A stretch of DNA of 64,000 nucleotides from the NCBI GenBank assembly GCA_011319805.1, contig SJRY01000062.1, forward strand, positions 186,001 through 250,000, given 5' to 3'. Shown in pieces: positions 35,581 through 47,913 of this stretch. Numbering within the stretch: the stretch's first letter is position 1; each line of letters opens with the position of its first letter. A program made the position numbers and the translations under genes. This DNA is from Macrocybe gigantea (Eukaryota > Basidiomycota > Agaricomycetes > Agaricales > Callistosporiaceae). The notes beneath the pieces are model-generated. The model was not told the DNA's origin, searched no databases, and saw only the letters and a program-made list of their open reading frames with translations.

Positions 35581-36656
35581 CTAGTAAGAATTGAAGTACC
35601 ATTCCACGTCAGTTCGACCAAGTCCCATATCTGCAAGCGCTGCAAACGCAGTCGGCGTCAAGTCAATGTCTCCGATCGCGCAGGCTTCGCATCGGTCTAC
35701 AATCTTGACTTGTATCTGCTTTTCGCCGTGCTTCACAGTCGCCGTCAGCGGAATATGGCACTGAGTACCAACGTCACAGTTCGGCAACCCATCACCGCCG
35801 ACGATCACATAGTCGTCGCCTGCGACAACCGTCTTCAGCTTTCCAGCTGCGTCGTACACCTTCCGTCCAGGAGTGTACGGCCCGCAGATCGGGTTGCTAA
35901 AAAAGATAGTAGACACGTAAACACCTCATTGTCAAGCCGCAGTCGAACCTTCTCGTCCGCTCACCGATTCATTTCTCCAGCAAAGGCACCAGGCCATTTG
36001 TCATACATGAGTTTCGACACCGCTGCCGTGAACGAGTTGTCATCATAAGTGTCGCCACAGGCTCCCAGGCCTTGCCCGCTGCAGGTCGTTCATCCGTCAA
36101 CATCCGCGCAGAGGTAAGTTGGGAAAACACCGGCGTCGCCGACTTACTAATACGTCATCTGTCCACGATGCACTTGAGTAAAAAGCGTATTCTTTGAGTT
36201 GTCATAAGCTTTCGACAGCTCGCGCAGGAACGGATCCGCCGCAGACGCTCGCGTCGCTGTGGGTGCCGGTCCGGCTTGTGTCTCCGTCGGCCAATTTGCC
36301 GGTCTCTGCCCCCCTGCAATCCCGCCCTTCCCTCCGCCACCATTGTTGTTCGCAGGCGGCTTGTTGTTTCCTTGGATGGGAGCAGGCTGCCCGGTAGATG
36401 AATGATTCGCGGCCGACGTCGTCTGCACCGGTACGAGCGCCGTCGACGTCCGCCGATTGCATGCTCTCTTCCTTCTCTGGCGTTTCACAAGCGGTCGAGG
36501 ATCCTCGACGTCCGCCTTGACGTTCACGCGGTTCTTGAGCTCGTGATGCCGGTATCTCGGTACGAGGTGATGCACAGAGGACGCGGCCGTCGGATACGAT
36601 AAAAAAGAAAGATCGAACAAAAGAATGGCTGCGAGCGTCACCAATCGAGAAACCAT
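35581..36656 (-). CDS. Secreted double-psi beta-barrel (RlpA/expansin-like) protein
   Basis: ATG 36656 opens a signal peptide (MVSRLVTLAAILLFDLSFLS). A basic, disordered linker follows with dibasic sites (KRQRRKRACNRRTS) and Gly/Asn-rich sequence. After an intron comes GQGLGACGDTYDDNSFTAAV, then SKLMYDKWPGAFAGEMNR, an intron, and NPICGPYTPGRKVYDAAGKL. The barrel ends with KIVDRCEACAIGDIDLTPTA and FAALADMGLGRTDVEWYFNSY. This is the DPBB fold of fungal loosenin/expansin-like proteins that act on plant or fungal wall polysaccharides without clear hydrolysis. No second expansin domain is present. Confidence 0.78.
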
Positions 36657-37171
36657 CCTGAGTGAGGACAAGAACGAAAGGAGCGTATCAAACGAGGGGC
36701 TTCATCATTTCCTTCTCCTCGATGACACTTGTATGTTTTCTGCGTCGTGGCAGTGCTATCTTCCTTTTCGGTCTCTTCATCGCGACGGGGCATCACCCAA
36801 CGTGGGTAAAACGTGCACCATCCATGCCAGATCAAAAAGCCAAGACTGATATGCGCCTAGCTGATCTTATCGGACGGTGCCCCGTTTCGCGTGAGGTAAT
36901 TGCGAGGCTCTCGGAGAGGCCACGCATTCCCCACGATTTTTCTGAGCATGAGTGTGCCCGAGTCTGGCCCGAATCGAGGAAACAACGATGCCTTCTGGCA
37001 GCGTATCATCGATGTCGACGGCATGCAGGCAGCTCGAATTGACAGAACGTGGGTTGACAGCAGCCGAGAACATGTTGCAGTCGCCAATACTCGACCCACT
37101 CACTTGACGGAAAGGCGTCCACTGACCAACTCAAAAAAAAATATGAGTTTTGACATTCGATGTTTCACACT
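36657..37171. other. Intergenic
   Basis: Upstream of the double-psi barrel gene and downstream of the FAD oxidoreductase. No exon recognised; the plus-strand frame in this stretch has no recognisable domain. Confidence 0.5.
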
Positions 37172-39122
37172 CTAAAGGAGATTCAGAAACAAGTCTTCAA
37201 CGCCAGTGTCTCTCCACCTCTGCTCCGTTATGCGATAGACAGACGGAAACCACGAAGAGACGCCCTCGTCGCCGATTTTGTGCTCGACTTCCAGTTCGGA
37301 TTCACAGCGTTTGCTGACTCCGAGGACCATGTACGCCAACGCCTTTCCGCTCAGCCAGGCGTGCACCATTCCTTCTCCGCTGTACCCGGCAGCAATCCAT
37401 TCGCCAGGAGCCGACATGCCTGGAGTGCAAACACAGAACCATCAGAGTTTCCGCAGAGAATCAATACAGAAATACACGCCTCGGTTGTCCGCCGTCTCGT
37501 TTCGTCGAGGAACAGGTCTTCCAGAAACGCATTCTGGCACTCGCCCAACCCACGGCTTCATGTCGACCGAGAATCCCAAGATTCCACTCCACTGCCTCCC
37601 AGGTTCGCCCTTATCAAATTCATCCTCGCCGTTTCCTTCGACGTTGAAGTACTTTGACAAGGCGTGCTTCAAATAATCGCCAGTAGAAGGGTCCCATCCA
37701 CCGTCGTCAGCATTCCCTAGCTCTGTCAAAAAAGCCCACCCTCTGTAAAAGCCGCCGCCAAACATGAGTTCGCCTTTTGAAGGAGGATACGTCGTCAAAC
37801 GTCGATCTGAGCTCATCGGCTGTTGAGTCAAGTAATCCATGATGGGCATAGATGCATCTGGAAAGAAGACAAAAGACCGCTTTCCAGCCCAACAGGAGTC
37901 TTCTCCGTTTGTGCTGCTTGTCGTTCCATCCCCAAGGCCAGACCAGGGACGATGTACGACCATCGTACCCCTTGCGGGCAGAATTCGCCCGCGCATGCCA
38001 GGCAACAAATGGGATGCCCATGCGTTCGTAGCATGGACTACGTGGCGCGTCTTGAAGGTGCCCTTGGGTGTTACAACTGTGTATAGCCCGCTGCCGCTCG
38101 AATCATTGGCGGGCAGTATCGCTGTGCACGGTGTATGTGTGAAGAGATGAAAGCTGATTCCCTTCGATGATGAGTGCCTTCTAAACAGACAAGATATTGA
38201 ATCGTAGCACTGACCGCAATGGGTATGAATCCAATAGCCGTGATAGGATTCCAGTAACGAAACGATAAGGATGAATAGCTCCTGCATGCGTAGAGATGCA
38301 ACCTTTGATGTCCAACGAGAGTTGAAGATCCTGAAGTTGAATCCACGATGCTGTGTTATTATCTGTGCAGGCACAGAAAATGCGCCGCCCACATCTGTGA
38401 CTTCTTTCCCTTCATATATCCTATAACCAGCACTTTCCTTCGGAAGGTCTTGACGATACAATTTGAGCTTCTTTTTCGACGTCGAATAAAGTTCTGGATG
38501 CAAGTACACGTCCACTGTTTCGACTTCGCGGCATTGAGATTGTTCCAACAAGTTTTCTTCTGCGGCAACAGCGAGAAGCTCGGACAGATGAGCCATTCGG
38601 AAGCGGATTATCTGTTTGGCGATTTCAGGTCCATGTTCTCTTTTCAGCTCCTCGTAGTCGCTGTATAAGGGCGGCGTGATATGTCCACCGTTCCTGGTCA
38701 AGGGGTCAATCCAAGAGCCACCAGAAGATGACAACCTGAAAATCTTACCGTCCCGTTGCCCCGGAACATGTTTCTCTCGCCTCCAACATGACCACATTCA
38801 CATCTTTGCCGTGTTTCGCGGAAGAGGCGAGCAATGCCCTTGCGAAAGACGTTCCTGTTATACCACTTCCAACGATGACAACATCTGCATAATCCGGCAA
38901 TGAAGCCTTCGGATCTGATCCATGGTCGCTGATTGGAGAGGCAGGGATGGTCCAATACGGTGTCGTTGGATGTGAGACAGGCAGTCCAGGAGTTCGGCGA
39001 AGACGGGCCAGGAGGCGACCAACCGGTGGAATGACGAGGCCTAGAACCCGCAAAAAGACCCGAGAGATGAACTTTTGTATCGAGCGACCTGGGCGAAAGG
39101 TCGTCTGGGTCAAGGAGTCCAT
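37172..39122 (-). CDS. FAD-dependent oxidoreductase (DAO family)
   Basis: Flavoprotein that probably oxidises an amine or amino-acid-like substrate. ATG 39122 gives MDSLTQTTFRPGRSIQKFIS, with a hydrophobic stretch FLRVLGLVIPPVGRLLARLR that may anchor or target it. The FAD site is ADVVIVGSGITGTSFARALL followed by VVMLEARETCSGATGR, then NGGHITPPLYSDYEELKREH after an intron. Later segments are RHVVHATNAWASHLLPGMRG, GELMFGGGFYRGWAFL and GEWIAAGYSGEGMVHAWLSG, the C-terminal FAD contact. At least six introns. The precise substrate cannot be inferred. Confidence 0.82.
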
Positions 39123-39703
39123 ATATTTCGCTTTAATTCAGGTGCTATATGCTCGATGCAGTCAGGTCCGAGGGAGATAGATGGTTACCGATTGGCCGCG
39201 TCTATGGAGCCTGGTAGATAAGTCAGGACTATAGAACACAGCAGGCTCATTTATACTGCCGCCCGTTTTTTTTTTCGATGAAAAACGCGGAGGGAGTCTG
39301 ACGAGGTCGAGATGCTCGTGTTTATACACCCGACATAGCCGAAATGGTCTTGTCCGACAATTGCATAAAGGTGACCGATTTGGAATTCTCGAAAGAAATG
39401 TTGTACAAAGACTGTGAAGAGTTTGGATGGACAGGAATGGCAGATCGAACTGCGCTCAAAGCAAAATTTGAGCGACCGCGTCAAAGTCTTGATGCGCACA
39501 GCAGACGGAGTGCCGTGCGGTCAACGTTCCTTCTCACCTTGCCTAGATCATGCATCTGCATCTCAAAGAGCTAGACTCGGGCACAAAGCGTGCAACTATC
39601 TAGAGGAAGCTTAGGAAAATATGTCAGACATGTTGAGGCTTGAATACAGGGGCTCTCCGGCAAACAGGATGCGGAGAAGCAGAGAAAAGGGTGCGGTCGG
39701 TAG
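39123..39703. other. Intergenic
   Basis: Between the FAD oxidoreductase promoter and the 3' end of MSH4. The frame at 39344-39574 on the plus strand has no recognisable domain. I see nothing further. Confidence 0.45.
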
Positions 39704-42700
39704 TCATAATGCGTTCAGAAAGACTTTTGCAATCTCCGCCTGGAACTTCCTAATATATTCGAACAGCTCCTGGTCAGGAAGTGCAGAGTGATCCAGAGCT
39801 TGGGTTAGTTGCGTTTTGAGCTAATGCCCAATTTTACGTCAGCGGAGACTTCTCAATATGGAATGTCGGAACATTTTAGAAGATTTACACGCAAAAGTCC
39901 TTTCCTTCTTGCCGCAATCTTGTTCGTTTCACTTTCTTCTTCAGTTTTTGTCTCAAGAGCCGTCAAGTATTCCGCAACGGCTTTTGCTTCCTTCAAGACA
40001 TCCTCGGGGAGATCGGCAAGGCGAGCGAGGTCAAGACCTGCAGAGGGACAAAGTTGCCAAACTTCGTAGTCCTGTGGAGCACATACCGTAGTGGCCCATA
40101 TCTCCAGACACTCCATCGACAACTCTATATGAAATAATTCAAGAAGCACTCAAACAGCAATGTACCACTGGCGTCGCACACCTGTATTGAAAAGCGAGGC
40201 CAAAATTGGCAGCTGAAGGTCTGTTTCGCTACTGGGATTTATTAAACGTGCGGCAGAATTCATGAACACCTTACATGGACAGAAAGATGCAGACTTCAAA
40301 AGTCCAAGAAAGTCATCAACACATTCCAGCAGGGAAACTGATTACGAACTTGACAACTGTTGGCTTCCGGGAAAGAGTCGTGACAAGCTCTTTGAGGTGT
40401 CTAAAGAGGATAGTGAGCTAATGTTATACGTGGCTAGGTCACGCATCACGTTGCAAAGAAGACAAAAGATTTAAATTCAATGAGTCCTTCTGCAATCGCA
40501 TGGGCAATACCGACTCCTTCTCTAGGCGACGTGCCACGTCCGAGCTCATCGATGAGAACAAGAGAATTCGGGGTTGCCAGACCTGAATGGAATGTGATGT
40601 GACTGGATTAGGAGCCTCGCAGATTGGAAGATTCCTACCAAGAATCATCGCAGACGTCGCCATCTCGCTTGCAAACGTACTGAGGCTTTTCTCCAAGTCG
40701 TCGTCGTTTGACAACCGGCTGAGAAGCATATCATGGATCCTAGTGTATTTCGAGAGCTGACCACTGATGAAGAAATCTTGGTTGGTCTTTATACCTGAAA
40801 CTTGCATATTCCGCAGGCACAAAGCATCCGCACATCGCCATAACAGTGAGCAGGCCGATCTGCTTCAGATATGTACTTTTGCCTATTGGAGTTAAGGCAG
40901 AAGTGTCAGTGAGAAGTAGAATGTTATACCTGACATACTGCTGTAATCAGAAATAGTTGGCGTGGTCTAGATAAAGACTTACTTGGGCCCTTGAATGAGC
41001 TGGAAGGATGAGGAATCGTCACAGTAAATATCGTTCGCGACAACGGATCCCGCAGATTGAACCGTCTCTAGTACTGGATGGCGTCCAGATTTGACAGCAA
41101 ATGTTCCCGTAAACTCGGGCCGAACTTCATCAAACACTCAGAACAACGACAGACCAAGCTAAGACGCTACATGCCGTAATTGCGCACTTGGAAAGACAGG
41201 TCAGCTTCAGCCAAGACAGCGTCCTGTGACTTACTGATCGAGGCATGAGCAAAGGACCACAGCATGTCGCACAATGCGACCTAAGTTCGTAACCTCGAAC
41301 CCCAATGCACCATAGCAGAAATCCCGGCGTGGACTTACCGCTTCAGATGCTCTGTAAAGTGCTCCGATTTTGTCGGTGACTTCCGCGGCAAGCTCATGAA
41401 TTATCCTAGAAGTTATAAATATCATTCTCGGCAAGCTGGGCTTGCGCATACTTTTCGCTTAGTATAAGAGTCTCGTCCAAGGCGTCCTTCATTCGTGCAT
41501 TCAACTTTTTCTGTTTTATAGGGAGAAATTAGAATCCGTTGACCCCTCACACGTCTCTTTACTTACTAATTCCAACGAAGAGAAAAACCATTTCCCTTTC
41601 TTCATCGTCAGATCGACGAAACCATCTGGGAGTTCTCCTTCCATATCATTTTTCTTCAGCGTAAAGACGAAGCCAGATTCTTGAAACAATAGGCTCAACG
41701 GAAGGTTGTGAGCTTCAGACAGCGAACGGCTAAGCTGAAAAATGTCGCCGACATTCTCTTTGTATGTTTCCCGAGCAACGTCAAGAAGACGGTTATACTG
41801 CGCCTGGGTAGGACTGCCGTTAAGTTTTGTAATGGAACGAACGCATTACCCTAACTTTGACCGCATACGCACGGGCATTGACAGCCCCGATTCCACCCTT
41901 AATCGAGACAAGTCATGAAAATATGCGTGACTCTGAAAACGAAACTGAGCACCTTCACAGGTACACAGTCATCGTTGAGGCTCGTAGACACCAACCGATC
42001 AACCTCTTCTAGCCTTTCGTCAGAGATCATCTTGTAACATGGCGTTAGACTCTTCTGTGCAGAATAGTCTGGCCACCTCACAGATTGAACAATTTTCAAT
42101 AACCTAGATCGACTGCTGCCAAGGGCTTTTTGCAGGATCGGGAGGTTCTTGACGACCTTCCGCAAATTAAGCATCAGGAGGACGCGTGTAGAAGCAACTT
42201 TGGCGGAGCTGGTGACTTGAGCCTCCTCTGATGCCAACTAGGTGTGAGTCAGGACGAAACACACAAATGACAGATAGAAATACCGAGACTATCAGTTTGT
42301 CGAAGTCCATCTTACTGAATGTTTTCAACGCATCACGAACTTCCGTAAATATGGTCTCCGTCTGAACAAGCTCTGCAGAACGCATGTAGTCGGCTAGTAA
42401 GTGGGACGTGGTAACTTACCCTGTACAGCATCGAGCCTTGCATTGATAGCAAGCTGGGCTGAAAGTGGACGCACAAGAATCAGCACCTGCATCTCGAACA
42501 TCTGGTACAAACTTCTGACTAGCGAGCGGAGAGAGGAGATTGACCCTCAAAAGACGCGCTGCCATGGGTGTATAGGTATGATTCAGCAAGCTGCGGAAAC
42601 CTTCAGATATGATTTGGCGGGATACTGAGCGGTGGACAGACCCGAACAAGGAATGGGTCGATTTCTTGGACCCCAGGTTGCCGACAAGCTCGAGGTTCTT

Positions 42701-43563
42701 GGCTGTGTCAGGATCAACCATCATGGTCCCGTCCACTGGGACATATTGTATACGGAGAGAGCTATGGGCAAAGCAAGTGTTTAGCTTCACTTCCGTGTAT
42801 TTGAAAAGGGCACAGATGGCGGAGAGTGCATAATATCTGACATTACTTGAGTGTTGCATCACTCGGGAGAGGATTATATGCGCACTTGTTAGACGCGGCG
42901 AGGATAGTGCCCGCGCGTTCGTCATCCTCAACACATAATTGCACAAGGAAATCGAGGCCTAGCCCAGCATAAGTAAAAGAAAGCGAGTACGAAACGCATA
43001 TATGCAGATTGCAGACCGCCATTCTCATTCCAATACTTTCTGTCGACGGGTACCAACGGCACCGCAGGAAATTCTTCCTGAAGGACTTCTACCAATAGAG
43101 AGGAAGAGACACGCCTTCCTGCATTAAGGCCTTCCAAGGAGGCAAGGAAGGTGTCAGGGACGAGGATGAGGGAGGGATAATAAAGATGCAACTGGTGAAG
43201 CGTTTTCACGTAGGTCTGAGAATCGGCGAGCTCAAGAAATACAAAATATTTCAGCCAAGAAAGAGGAGTGAAGGCTTGTTTCCCTCGCACCTGGACAATC
43301 ATAACCTTTCCAGTGTCTCGATCGAGGGCTGCGATGCCAATCTCCCTAGCGACTCCTCTTCCTTCTAACAGGGCGACAACGTAACTAGCCTCACGTCGGA
43401 CAGAAGCGGCAGTAACAGGGCGAGCGGTCAGAGGTCGCGAGTGTGCGGTTCGAGGACGGCCTCGAGTATTTGAGCCACGAGAACTGGACTGCCCCGTTCG
43501 AGGTCTCGTCGTTGGCCGTGGCAAACGAGTTGCGGATGGTGGAGATGTTGTGCGCATCAGCAT
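39704..43563 (-). CDS. MSH4: MutS homologue MSH4, meiotic crossover factor
   Basis: Pairs with MSH5 to stabilise recombination intermediates in meiosis. ATG 43563 ([20 protein letters not shown]) begins a basic disordered tail without the mismatch-binding domain I. Domains II-III include [20 protein letters not shown] and [20 protein letters not shown]. The ATPase has [15 protein letters not shown] (Walker A across two introns), [40 protein letters not shown] (Walker B and signature) and [20 protein letters not shown]. The C-terminal part joins [21 protein letters not shown] and [20 protein letters not shown], ending AKVFLNAL. About fifteen introns. The lack of domain I and the MSH4-like C-terminus separate it from MSH2/3/6. 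Confidence 0.9.
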
Positions 43564-43910
43564 GATATATGTCAAGTGAAAGAACAGAATGAATTTGAAG
43601 AGGTGACACTGACGCCCCACGTGATGGGATCCTCAAGTCAAACGCATGCAAGGCAGGCATCATGATTGACGAGGAACATCTATGATATATACATAAGGAT
43701 TCCTGCAGCGTCTAAATTGTCAATGGACAGTAGAATGCAATCCCGTATATAGATACACACCTGAATGAACTGAGCTGGTGCTCTTCTTTGCCATTCAGGT
43801 TGAGTCGGAACTCTCAGAGCCACACTTTACCGAGTCAAACTGCGCACCAATTGGCAAACCAAATGCCTGATTGTCCCGTTCCAATGTCGCGATACTTTTA
43901 TGATAGTCCA
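43564..43910. other. MSH4 promoter and bL33m 3' region
   Basis: Short gap containing a CACGTGA element at 43618-43624, 55 bp before the MSH4 start codon. No exon recognised. Confidence 0.45.
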
Positions 43911-44190
43911 CTATTTTTTCGTCTTTTTACTCTCGACAAACAATACCCTTTGCTTCACTGCCGCACAGTATATTAGGGGACTTGAGATTGCACGAAGGCT
44001 TTCCAACACACCTTTCGGATCGTACTTTACGGCGGAAAGTCTAGGTCCCGTTCGAAGACGTTGAGTTGTGTAGAAGAAGCCCGTCTGGGCCGTGGAAATG
44101 AGACGAACAATGATGGTCCTACGGAATAAAACGAATGCAAGACCGACGCGTTTACATGAGCACATACCTTGCTTTCGCCTTCCCCGCCAT
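43911..44190 (-). CDS. MRPL39: Mitochondrial large-subunit ribosomal protein bL33m
   Basis: A 55-residue protein from three exons, easily missed. ATG 44190 gives MAGKAKAR, split by a GTATGTG intron ending TTCCGTAG. Exon 2 reads TIIVRLISTAQTGFFYTTQR then LRTGPRLSAVKYDPK. Intron 2 (GTGTGT...GCGGCAG) splits a Val codon, and exon 3 is KQRVLFVESKKTKK with TAG at 43911. The pattern K-R-x5-L-S-A/T...FY-T-T...YDP...V-L-F-x-E-x-K is that of L33 proteins; bacterial L33 is about the same length. No separate mitochondrial presequence is apparent. Confidence 0.88.
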
Positions 44191-44419
44191 GTTCTTGCAA
44201 TGCAGTGAAGGGCAGGGTTAAGACTATTTGCGGCCAAAGGAGCAGAAAAATGTGAACAAGCAGAACCACACATGAAGAGACATGCAATGTTTTCTAAATG
44301 CATCTCACAGAACAAATGCGTATTCAAAGATTTGACAACATATCCTCAATGGTCTCGACATGTCTTTTTATCTTCCTCAAGGTTGTTCGCCACTGATAGG
44401 GGCAGGCCGCTTTTAGGCG

Positions 44420-44727
44420 TCAACGCGTCAGCTTGGACCCGCACACATCACAACCAGCTGTGGCATGCTTATAGAGCACTCTTCCTCTCCCTCGGCAGGT
44501 AGAGTCTTTTCGACCACCACCATCTCGCCAACGCCCTTCCTGACATCACCATTTACACCACTGCTTTGGTCAAGATGCTTTGATGCATAAACGCGTCAAC
44601 CTCCCCGCACGTGATTCACAATCACACAAAATGCGCCATTTAAGGCTGGCCCGCTTTGAAACGCACCTGCACGTTCGCCACCTGCTTTGACGCGCCAAAG
44701 CGTCAGCCTCCCACACGTGATTCGCAG
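44420..44727 (+). repeat. Three imperfect direct repeats containing E-box-like elements
   Basis: Copies lie near 44421-44450, 44590-44619 and 44697-44725. The shared pattern is AACGCGTCAnC, a C-rich spacer, then (C)GCACGTGATTC or a variant. The second and third keep a CACGTGA core; the first has CACACA. The last copy ends about 12 bp before the TATA box at 44739. Confidence 0.55.
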
Positions 44728-44738
44728 ATCTTGCGGTG

Positions 44739-44747
44739 TATAAAAAG
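44739..44747 (+). promoter_or_regulatory. TATA box of an unidentified transcript
   Basis: Reads TATAAAAAG, just downstream of the E-box repeats. The start of transcription would be near 44770. Confidence 0.5.
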
Positions 44748-46851
44748 CCCTTTTCTACGCCCTCCACAGCCAGAGCATTCTCTTCCCCCGACCGCCATCT
44801 TCTGGCCTTGGTCTTCTGCTCTTTACATGCTCCCACTATCATCGTCCTCTCCCACACTCCGCGTCCTTCTCATACTCTACTGCGACCACGCCACATTTGA
44901 CATACCGACTTAGTTCGCCACATCGTCAAACTTGCTCGAGTACGCACATCGCCCAATGTAAAACGCTAATATGTCGCTTTTGCCTCTAGGCGAGTTCCAA
45001 TCCCAGTCGCAGGAACCAGAGTACAGCCTACAATACATGGGGGTTGGCCAGGTTCAGCCGTTGTGTATATGATCGAGTCGCAAGGCTCGTGAGGGGGGCA
45101 GTAGTGTGATCACTCACTTCCCCGGGTGTGTTTGTGGAGCCTCTGGGCGGGTCCCGTAAAATGCAAAGGTAGTCATTCAGGTGCATGCCATCGTCGCCCT
45201 GTCTGAATAAAACTGCCGGAGCATCTTCCTGAATTTCAGGTTGGGTCGCCGTTCGGGGAGGGCGTTTCCCAAGCCCAATGCAACTCGAAGGGCTCTCGAA
45301 GTGCTTCGCGCAGCCCATGGGTTGAGTTCTTCGATTGTACGGTTGCACGGTACTCTGGATGACCCCGACTGGGCTCTTGGTCTCGCCTAGAGGGATGGGA
45401 CGTGGAACACTGTGCTCAACCTGCCATTCATCGTGACGTTGCCTCTGCTTCAAACTGTCGTCTCGAATCGACGCTGATCTACGTCTTTAGCCTAACGCCA
45501 CTGGTCGCCCTCGCTGCATCCTTCAACGCGATGACCGCAGGAGGATACCGCACCGTATCATCGTAACATAATCCTGCGTCGTTCTTTTCCATTCTAACTC
45601 CTCTGCGACCAGCCCTGCTATCACTTGGTCGAGTGCTCAGCGAATCAACCTAGCGGCGCGACGCAACACAACAGTCTTTCTTGTAAGTAGTACTGCCTAC
45701 TGTGGTCCGATGCTGACTGACATTGGGCTTGTCGGATTGGAATGTATGCAGTTATAATTTTTAAAAAAAATCTTTTTTGTCATTCATGTATTTTCTATTA
45801 ATTTGCAATTCCACTCTTTTGTTAACGGATCACGATTTAAACATGTGAATTCTTCAAAAACGTTTAACCATGAGCCTAAAGCTGTTCCAGCAAGGACCCT
45901 TTCATATTATTTTTTTTCTTAACCTACCATTCATTCTGACAAGAGATGCGGAGCCCATCCGCGAGTTATGACCTTCGCGCTACCCTTCTATACCCGTTTG
46001 CAGCTAGCATGTCCCCACTACGGATTCTTCACCTGCCCATAAGGCAAACCAAAATGTTCTATGATCGTATATTGTTTCTTCTTTTCAGTCGCCATGCAGG
46101 GCAACTACACATCTGCAATGGCTCCCTGGCAATCCCTACGAGAGCAATGTTGTACGATCTACAGCTTTTACAGTCGCCGAGTCGAAGCACACCACCTTGG
46201 CGTCAGAGTGAAGGAACGCTAGAACGATGGCAAAGGACAAGTCAGAGACACGAACGCGGATGCAGGAATATGAGAACCTCGCGGCTGCGTGCCATTCCTA
46301 TGTTTTGAAGCTGGGATCCAAACCGATTGATTACAGCCTTTCGTCATGGCATAGAAGTTAGGATTGCTGCAGAGTCACTATGTGACGCGGCCTGTACACC
46401 CGCATAGGAGGTTGAAGAACTTGGCTCAGAGTTGGACCGAAAGCGGCAAACGAGAGCACAGTGAACAGAAGTCGAAACATGAAGCTCCGAGGAGCATTTA
46501 CAGGACCAATTGACGGCGGCGACTTGAGCAGTTGGCACGTCGCCGCCATCCCGAATAAGGCAGCCGTCTTGACTACCGGCGACACTCGACACCGCTCCAT
46601 GACTTGGATCGATCTTCGGGAGCCAACATGGAAGATATTTGCATCCTTCCGCGCCATTCAATTGTAGGTGCATCAGCGTACGTCTGGCATGGGTCATAGA
46701 AGACCTCACCGCTAGTATGGGAAACTTCCTTCACCGGAGCGGCTAGAAAAAAACCGGATTAGATTCCCTTCGCCCTGAAAAAGTACATTTTTGAGAAATA
46801 CCGAGGACAGGAGGACACAATACTTCAAGCGATGTATCGGCCCTAGTCAGA

Positions 46852-46858
46852 TATAAAA
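46852..46858 (+). promoter_or_regulatory. TATA box of the cysteine-rich secreted protein gene
   Basis: Reads TATAAAA, 45 bp before the ATG at 46903, so the 5' leader must be very short. Confidence 0.6.
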
Positions 46859-46902
46859 GCACGTTGAAAATCGAACGTCACCTCTAGTTCCACCTCTCCA
46901 GC

Positions 46903-47479
46903 ATGCGTTTCTTCACCGCACTCATTACCGTTGTTATGTCAGCTACTGCTGCGCAAGCTTGCACCAGCAGTTATCAATGTCCTAAGGGCTATGTCTGCGA
47001 TTTGTCTAGGATAAGTCCTACTTACAGGGTAGGACACCGCCCTGTCAATGTCGAGATGCTGAAGCTCATGTTGCCCAGCAATGTGTCAAAGTCGGAAGGA
47101 TGGTTTGTACATCGTACATGTAGTCTGCTCAGTATCTCACCTCGTTGATGGCATTAAACGTCACAGTTCCTCGATGACGGTGCATTTGAAGAGATCTTCG
47201 ATGACGATGTGAATGAAGTCGAAGCGGTCAGGATTGAGGTTCACCTCGGCGATGAAAGTACGCCATACCTTTGATTGCGATTTCATCCGCTCATTCTGCA
47301 TCCGTTTTCGGGTTCATTTTAATCACGATAGTTTCAACTGCCTGTCGAAGCAGCTATCAATGCCCCAAAGGCAAGGTTTGTGATCAACGCAGGGGCAGTC
47401 CGACCTACGGAGTGAGTGTACTGTTTGCTGTTATCTAGTTCGCAGCACTCACGTTTTGGAATCATAGCAATGTGTCTGA
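46903..47479 (+). CDS. Small secreted cysteine-rich protein with an internal repeat
   Basis: Five exons (46903-47028, 47079-47102, 47167-47257, 47332-47411, 47468-47479) give 110 residues. The signal peptide is MRFFTALITVVMSATAAQA. Two repeats follow: CTSSYQCPKGYVCDLSRISP then TYRQCV, and CRSSYQCPKGKVCDQRRGSP then TYGQCV at the very end. Each has four cysteines with spacing C-x5-C-x5-C-x11/12-C and each is interrupted by an intron at the same place (after TYR or TYG). The linker is acidic (FLDDGAFEEIFDDDVNEVEA). The duplicated exon pattern suggests an internal duplication. Function unknown; it resembles small secreted effectors or carbohydrate-binding knots only in general features. Confidence 0.72.
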
Positions 47480-47913
47480 GCCTCTAGCGAGGTGCGTTGC
47501 TCAAAACGCATTCTCTTCCTGTCCATTATTGACGGAAAGCATCAGCTCCTAGGCAATAATCATGCAATATCATGGCCGAATAGCTATTTCTGAAGGCGTA
47601 GATAGTGACCATCATGTCTGCAGATGTTTGAAATCAATGATCCGTTAGCTCGTATATCCTGTCCCTGGCTTTGCAAGATGTTGAAAAGGCAAGACCAAGG
47701 AGTCCGCATTTTGTTGCATTGTAGATCCGGATTGTCCGATGAGATGTAAATGGTAGATTTTGTAGGGGCATGACGGCACGTCATATTCATATACGGCCAG
47801 TCGCGCCGAAGTCATAGCTCTTGCATATCAAACTAAGCATGTTTCGCAATTCACATACCAGTACAGACGATATCGTACAGTCTCCTAGGCGACAGAATTC
47901 CGTCTCCCAGGTA
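47480..47913. other. Intergenic, convergent 3' ends
   Basis: Between the cysteine-rich protein gene and the copper transporter, which converge. No exon recognised. Confidence 0.5.

Larger units (their letters stand above)
44191..46902. other. Gene-poor 2.7-kb stretch
   Basis: Contains a well-formed promoter (TATA at 44739-44747 and repeated E-box elements) with no recognised product. A plausible start is ATG 44971, reading MSLLPLGEFQSQSQEPEYSL then QYMGVGQ before a possible GT donor, but I cannot finish the gene. A 5' leader ORF (44828-44914) precedes it. Between 45730 and 45930 the DNA is AT-rich. On the minus strand at 46483 a short ATG frame (MFRLLFTVLSFAAFGPTLS) looks like a signal peptide but continues for only about 20 more codons. 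Confidence 0.4.

Noticed and set aside
37160..37657. 165-codon plus-strand frame
   Set aside because: Antisense to the FAD oxidoreductase exons; no domain and no splice evidence.
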